Shown here piece by piece: positions 58,235-64,000 of a stretch of 64,000 nucleotides of DNA. The position numbers and the translations under genes are program-made. A model generated the notes under the pieces. The model worked only from the letters and a program-made list of their open reading frames with translations, had not been told where the DNA came from and ran no database searches. Position 1 is the first letter of the stretch. Each line of letters starts with the position of its first letter. The stretch is taken from assembly GCF_020497125.1 (NCBI RefSeq), contig NC_059079.1:53765114-53829113 (forward strand), in the 5' to 3' direction. The stretch comes from Mauremys mutica (lineage: Eukaryota; Chordata; Testudines; Geoemydidae).

Positions 58235-58559
58235 CAGGTGTTCTCAACCTTTTTCTTTCTGAGCGCCCCTCCCCCCCCCCCACATGCTATAAAAATTCCA
58301 GAGCCCACCTGTGCCACAAAAACTATTTCTCTACATATAAAAGCCAGAGCTATCATTAGGGGGTAGGAAGCAGAGCAACTGCCTGGGCCCCATGAAGCTA
58401 AGTTGCTCAGGCTCCAGCGAGGAGTGGCAGGTCATCTGGCCCTGCACTTCAGCCCCGTGTAGTGGGGCTTTGGCTTTCTGTCCTTGGCCCCAGCAAGTCT
58501 AATGCCAGCCCTGCTTGCTGGCCCCCCAGGGGGCTCCAGACCCTAGTTGAGAACCACTG
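58235..58559 (+). mobile_element. hAT-type MITE, 325 bp
   Basis: The ends are CAGGTGTTCTCAACCT and TAGTTGAGAACCACTG. The flanks TTCTAGGT (58227-58234) and ATCTAGGT (58560-58567) match at 7 of 8 bases. Confidence 0.88.
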
Positions 58560-58567
58560 ATCTAGGT

Positions 58568-59230
58568 CAGTGGCTCTTAACCTTTCCAGACTACTGTACC
58601 CCTTTCAGGAGTCTGATTGGTCTTGTGTACCCACAAGTTTCACCTCACTTAAAAAACTTGCTATACAAAATCAGATAAAAATACAGAAGTGTCACAATAC
58701 ACTATTACTAAAAAATTGCTTATGTTCTCATTTTTAACCACAAAATTAATTGGAATATAAATATTGTACTTTTTAATTGGAATATAAATATTTCAGTGCA
58801 TGGTATATACAGTGGTATAAACAAGTCATAGTACAAGCTAAAATTTCATGCAGATAAACTTCACAGGTCATGGGTGGGGGTAGCATAAGCTGGGGAAGGC
58901 TGTGCCTCCCAAAACAGCCTGGCGTAGCCCAGCCCACACTCCACCCCCCAGACCCTCTCCTGCCTGCTTCCAGTCCCCTTCCCAGGGCTCTTCCATGGCC
59001 GAGAGGCTGGGGCAGGCAGGATGGGGCTGCCCTGCCCACCTGGTGCTCAGGTCGCTCTGGCCGCCCAGTGCTCCGGGGCGGTGTGCTCTGGGCTCCAGTG
59101 GAGGAGAAGAGGCAGAAGGGGGCTAGCCTCCCTGGGGGCAAGGCCTTGGGCAGAGGGAGAGAGGCAAGGGCTAGCCTATCCCAACAGCTTGTTCACCCAC
59201 AGCCCAAGTCACTAGTGCTTTTTATATTTC
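58568..59230 (+). mobile_element. hAT-type MITE, truncated and interrupted
   Basis: It starts CAGTGGCTCTTAACCTTTCC directly after the ATCTAGGT shared with the previous element. It runs colinear (as reverse complement) with the MITE at 28595-28979 to about 58860. A GC-rich insert (about 58862-59206) follows. Then ACTAGTGCTTTTTAT resumes the family sequence briefly. The right terminus is missing. Confidence 0.7.
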
Positions 59231-59329
59231 TTGTGCTTGGATGCCTCGTTAAATATGCCTTATGTGGCTGTATAAAACTTTCCTTGTTGTTCAGTTGGTT
59301 ATCTTGTTAAAGACTATACAGCAAACATA

Positions 59330-59553
59330 GAATCATAGAAGTGTAGGACTGGAAGGGACCTCAGTCAGTCATCTAGTCCAGTCCCCTGCACTCAAGGCAG
59401 GACTACGTAATAATTGGACTATTCCTGACAAGTGTTCGTTTAACCTCTTCTTAGAGATTCCACAATCCCCCTAGGCAATTTGTTTCCAGGCTTAACTACC
59501 CAGACAGGAAGTTTTTCCTAATGTCCAACCTAAACCTTCATTGCTGCAATTTA
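59330..59553 (-). mobile_element. CR1 LINE 3' end
   Basis: Read on plus: GAATCATAGAAGTGTAGGAC, TGGAAGGGACCTCAGTCAGT, ATCTAGTCCAGTCCCCTGCA and TTTTTCCTAATGTCCAACCT. This is the reverse complement of the CR1 3' end, the same region as at 7790-8380. Confidence 0.88.
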
Positions 59554-61569
59554 AGTTCACAGATTATTTAAACATATTTAAACAAATATTATTTTTAAAG
59601 GATCCAGTACACAGATCAAAAATTGAGTTTTCCCAACTGAAATTAATAAAGCAACAACAACAACAAAAAACAATCAGTGGCATTTGTTCAGAGGGCAGGT
59701 CCAGAAAGGAGACAGAGGAGAATAAAAAGTTGTAATTTGATTAGTTTTATCATAATTCCCTCTCCCAATCCCCTTTACATCTTTAGTTGCCAGATTCTGC
59801 CTTTGTTGATTTCTATAGAGTTATTTTGGATTACCAGATTTACAAAGAAGTAATTGAGATGAGATTCTGGTCCAGACTAGGGCAGAAGGAAAGGGTATTT
59901 ATTGAGGGGAAATATAAAATCTTACAGTCTAGGACGGTCAAACCAAATTAACTTGCCTTAAAAAAACAGAACAGTAGGTTCTGGTCTGGGGAATTTTAGG
60001 GAAAAAAAAAATCTCTCATTGCTACCACCACCAGCACCAGTGGTACCCAAAGCTTAGACAAGCCCGTTGTAGCTTCTGGCATTTTCACCACTTTGATAGT
60101 TAAACATAAAGAATTGGTGGCAGACCTGGTGGGAATTTTCTGAAGTTACCATCCATGTGTTAAAAGGTATTAAATATCTGAACTGAAACTGAGTGAAAGA
60201 AACAAGAGAGACCGAAAACATGAAAGCTACTATTTCCAGATGAGGGTAAAACAAAAATGTTAATAGGCCACTCTAGAAGAAAAGCTGTCTCCTGTAAGAT
60301 GGCTGTTCAAACACAAGTTAATAGTGACAATTTACCATGTACAGGTTGGGTGGTGGCCTGTGTAAAGTGCAGCAGATTAAAAGTACCAGCAAAGTCAGGG
60401 CAGTGATGAAACAGTTCAGTGCTGCAAGCCTCCCTGCTCCACAAAAGTATAATTAGCCCCAAACATTCCCTCCTTTATAGTTCCCAGACACCTCCTCCCT
60501 CTAACACACACCTCTCATCCTCTGCTCCCAATGGCTCACTGACCCTTCTTCCCTGAGCACAATCCCTCTGCCGAAGAGCTCCCTGAAGTGATGTCTCATT
60601 CACCACCCCACCCCAAGGCCTCCACTGTGGCCTGTTTTCCTTCAGACTTCCCAAGGTCCCCATCTTGCAGCCTACGAGGTCTGCCCCAACCCTGGGTCCC
60701 TTTACCAGTTCCAACCCCCACCCCATACCTGAGCATCCTTCACTGGAGCAGGGGGAGGGCACGGTGAAGGGGAACCTGAGCCACTGCTGGGTAGGAGTCA
60801 GGGACCATTGTGCCCTCTGGTGCAGATTTAGCCCCTGACTGATTAGGCTTCCCCTATGGCAGGACAGGCAGCAGTGGCTCTAGACAGCAGCCTCCTGATG
60901 CTCAGCAGGGGGTACAGAGCAGTCCTTAGTGACAGGAGGCGCCAGCTGCTGTCTCCTCCCTGTCCAGCTAATCAGTGAAAATGCAACATGCAAGGGGAAG
61001 GGGTTGAGTTGCACTAAGCAGCAACCTCAGACTGCTCCCTCCCTTCTAAGAGAGAGCTGAGAGACACCTATGTTGCCCCAGATTGGAAGTGGTATCTCCC
61101 CCCTCCCCCACCAGTGCCACCCTTACCTTCCCTTAAATGTACACTCATGGTGAAGTGAACTGATGCTTTCAATCCAGTCCTTAGTAGATATATTGTCTTT
61201 ATAAGAGACAGTGACCACTACATTTGGCATCATTAATGGCAATCTCAACTGAAAACCAACCTGCAAGAGGGAACCAATGTTGGTCTTGGGGATTTTGTTT
61301 GTTATTTGGGTTTGCATTTCTTTATGACATTGAGGTGCATTAGCAGGATATTGTGGGGAAGCTTGACTTGTTACTGTCCATCTTTTACTTATTCTACAAA
61401 CAGCGTGGGTGGGTGGGTGGGTGGAATTCTATTCTCCATAAGTATTAATCCCATATCTTTCAGCCTCAAGTTCTCGTATTAATTTCCAGAGAAACTGTAT
61501 GGAAGTATTTGAGAAGAAAATGAACTAAATTAAGTTTAAAGGTACATGGCAGATTGTAAAATTTAATAA
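59554..61569. other. No gene recognised
   Basis: A (GGGT)5 run is at 61404-61424. No recognisable coding domain. C-rich stretches at 60450-60770 give short compositional frames. Confidence 0.4.
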
Positions 61570-61574
61570 ATACA

Positions 61575-62732
61575 TGTGATGGGTTCAGTCAGAGACCCCC
61601 TTGGAACTGCCACTTGATGTGCTGAAACTACCTCTGAGCCCATTTTCCCTGCCAGCTTGGGATTTCAGAACCCTGCCTTGTTGAGCCAGACATGCCAGTC
61701 TGCTGCAAACAAATACAGACCCAGGTCTGAACCACGTCTCCCAAAGCTACAGACTTAACAGAAAACAGCTAAAGAAGTGCTCCTGTCTCCAGCACCCAGA
61801 TACCCAGCTTCCAATGGAACCCAAAACAAATTTGTTTTACTCTGTAGAAAGCTTATAGGGGTAAACTTATAAATTGTCTGTCCTCTATAACACTGATAGA
61901 GAGATCTGCACAGCTGTTTGCTCCCCCAGGAATTAATTACTTACTCTGGGTTAATTTATAAAGCGAAAGTGATTTTATTAAATCCTACTTTTTATGTTTA
62001 AGTGGTTCCAAGTAATAACAGACAGAACAAAGTAAGTTACCAAGCAAAATAAAACAAAAACACGCAAGTCTAAGCCTAATACATTAAGAAACTGATTACA
62101 GATAAAAATCTCACCCTCAGAGATGTTCCAATAAGCTTCTTTCACAGACTAGACTCCTTCTTAATCTGGGCCCAATCCTTTCCCCTGGTACAGTCTTTGT
62201 TCCAGCTCAGGTGGTAGCTAAGGGATTTCTCATGACTGCAGCCCCTTCGTTCTGTTCCACTCCCTTACATAGCTTTGGCACAAGGTGGGAATCTTGTGTC
62301 TCTCTGGTTCCCTGCCCCTCCTTCTAACTGGAAAAGCACTAGGCTTAAGATGCATTCCAGTACCAGGTGACATGGTCACATGTCCCAGGAGACCCCAAGC
62401 CTTCATTCTTTCTGGCCTGACTCACAGGAAGGCTTGCAAGTAAACAAAGCTATTTACAACCAATTGGCCTAGTTGATGGGAGCCATCAAGATTCCAAACC
62501 ACCATTAATGGCCCACACTTTGAGGTCTTATTGTAATTATGCAGTTATATTTCATATTTCTAGTTTCAGATACTAGAATGATACATTTATACAAATAGGA
62601 TGACCACACTCAGTAGATTATAAGCTTTGTAATGATACCTTACAAGAGACCTTTTGCATGAAGCATATTCCAGTTGCATTATATTCACACATTAGCATAT
62701 TTTCATAGAATCATATGGAGTGCAACATCACA
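61575..62732 (-). mobile_element. Solo LTR, 1158 bp
   Basis: The ends are TGTGATGGG and CATCACA, forming a perfect 7-bp inverted repeat TGTGATG/CATCACA. A 5-bp target duplication ATACA is at 61570-61574 and 62733-62737. On the minus strand an AATAAA lies near 61978, which suggests minus orientation. No internal retroviral sequence or second LTR is present, so it most likely arose by LTR-LTR recombination. Confidence 0.85.
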
Positions 62733-62737
62733 ATACA

Positions 62738-64000
62738 TTGCTATGTATTTTGGAGATTAGCAGTGTACAAAAAGAGTTGGCTAGATTCTGTGTGTACCAG
62801 TATGTGTCACAGAACAATGGGCCACACTATATTGATTAGTGCCTTTTTGCACTGCTACATACCTTTAACTTTTCTGACACTTTTAGGAGTTGAAGACTGT
62901 ACTATAGTTTAATGAAAACAAATCTATTTCCCTAGCTTTACAATGAGGTCTACTCTAATTTAGTCCCACAATATATTAACAATACAGGTAACAAGCAGGC
63001 AAACAAGTATGGTTTTTTTTTAAGTAGGCCTTCCAATACGTTAAAAGGATAAATTCAATTGATAGAACTAATGCATTATGAACTTTAGTTTGCTTACAAC
63101 GAGTAGTTCTTGGGTGGCATGGATCAGCATTCACATTGCATTCCCTGTTCGTACCCAGCCTGGGCCAGGGAAGCTAATGATCAAACCAGCAGACCAAATT
63201 TGGTGATGAATCCTGGTCACGTGCCACCTGAGGAACATTGAAAATACACTAAGTAGTAGTAGTTTTTCACATGGGTAGCTCTAATGGTATTTAAAATATT
63301 CAGCATCTCTCTTTACTTTGCCAGAGCAGTTTTCCCATACATTTTCTGAAACCCACATTTTAATGTAGAAAATTGCTACCTCCATCTCTCTGTTGCCCTG
63401 GAAACATGGGCAAAGATTAGCTTTTCCAGTCAGGCAATAATAGATTTCCCTTCCCTTATATATTTATGCTGTTTTGAAAACACATTTATAAGAGTTATGT
63501 TCCTATCAGGTTCAGAGCTTGCCTCAAAAACATTTTATATCAAATGTGTGCTATTGACATGATCCTTTCATGTTATTCATGTTTGAAATATTTACTCCCA
63601 GAAAGACTATGCATTTTAAGTAGGAAGAGATCAATTTACACATAAAAATTTCAAGAATTCAAGTCTGGCAATTTATAGAGGTTATTGATGGCATATTTTT
63701 GCAACAGAAGCTGTGTGGTATCTTGCAAGTGTCAGCTTTGTTTGAACAAACAGTTGTACCATTACCACCTAAAGGAGAAGCAGCTGAAGACTGATCAGCT
63801 CATTAAGCATTACAGGCACTGACTCGAAAATAAGTTTATAATCTAGGCCAAAAGACACTTTTCCATGAGGCCCAGTTGCAGAATCACTGGCCCATTTAGT
63901 GACTTAATTAGCCTCTGAAGTATACTTACACCTAGATGTCAAACAAAAGGTGGTAGACTCTAGAGGTAGATAAATATGGATTCTGATCCCATTCATACAG
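62738..64000. other. No gene recognised
   Basis: AT-rich sequence to the window end, with no recognisable gene or repeat boundary. Confidence 0.4.

Overview
This is vertebrate nuclear DNA, most likely from a turtle (Testudines). The evidence is several CR1 LINE copies, a dense population of hAT miniature elements with 8-bp target duplications, PIF/Harbinger elements, a MIR-like SINE, low coding density, and long (AT)n/(GT)n microsatellites. The organism call is an inference from repeat families I recognise; no search was run. I find no host protein-coding exon, tRNA or rRNA gene that I can defend. Nearly all long open frames lie inside transposons or stop-poor GC-rich repeats.

Layout. 1-393: right part of an LTR-like repeat. 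745-3238: a CR1 LINE split by a younger CR1 3' fragment and by a hAT MITE. 3241-3525: fragment of another MITE. 4383-4505: a 123-bp hAT MITE. 5117-7715: degraded endogenous retrovirus on the minus strand (gag-, protease- and RT-like). 7790-8380: CR1 3' end split by a hAT MITE. 8760-9260: degenerate minisatellite. 9350-11334: two Harbinger-like MITEs. 11600-12608: GC-rich MITE remnant and an (AT)30 tract. 13096-14103: GC-rich block bounded by a 41-bp direct repeat. 17032-18335: 5'-truncated CR1 on the minus strand. 21674-21971: strongly palindromic MITE. 23051-23468: hAT MITE. 24202-25859: fold-back hAT element. 26602-28539: element with TA target duplication carrying a CpG-dense minisatellite. 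28595-28979: hAT MITE. 29940-30165: MIR-like SINE. 30-40 kb: mostly unique-looking sequence with a (GT)29 tract. 40474-44519: almost complete but dead two-gene PIF/Harbinger transposon. 46465-48467: related non-autonomous Harbinger element with a long internal inverted duplication. 49182-49741: compact element made of about 190-bp LTRs with a tRNA-Pro-like primer site and a tRNA-like core inside the LTR. 50574-59230: a run of hAT MITEs. 61575-62732: solo LTR with a 5-bp target duplication.

How it fits together. Harbinger-type elements encode two proteins, a DDE transposase and a Myb/SANT-like DNA-binding partner. Both are present here as convergent broken genes, and four smaller elements in the window share the same GTCTACACTA-type ends, so they were probably mobilised by relatives of that pair. 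The hAT relic likewise retains only the C-terminal dimerisation region of its transposase. Several insertions sit inside older repeats, so relative ages can be read directly. The most unusual items are the miniature LTR element at 49.2-49.7 kb, the two independent fold-back DNA transposons, and the GC minisatellite carried inside a transposon at 26.6-28.5 kb.
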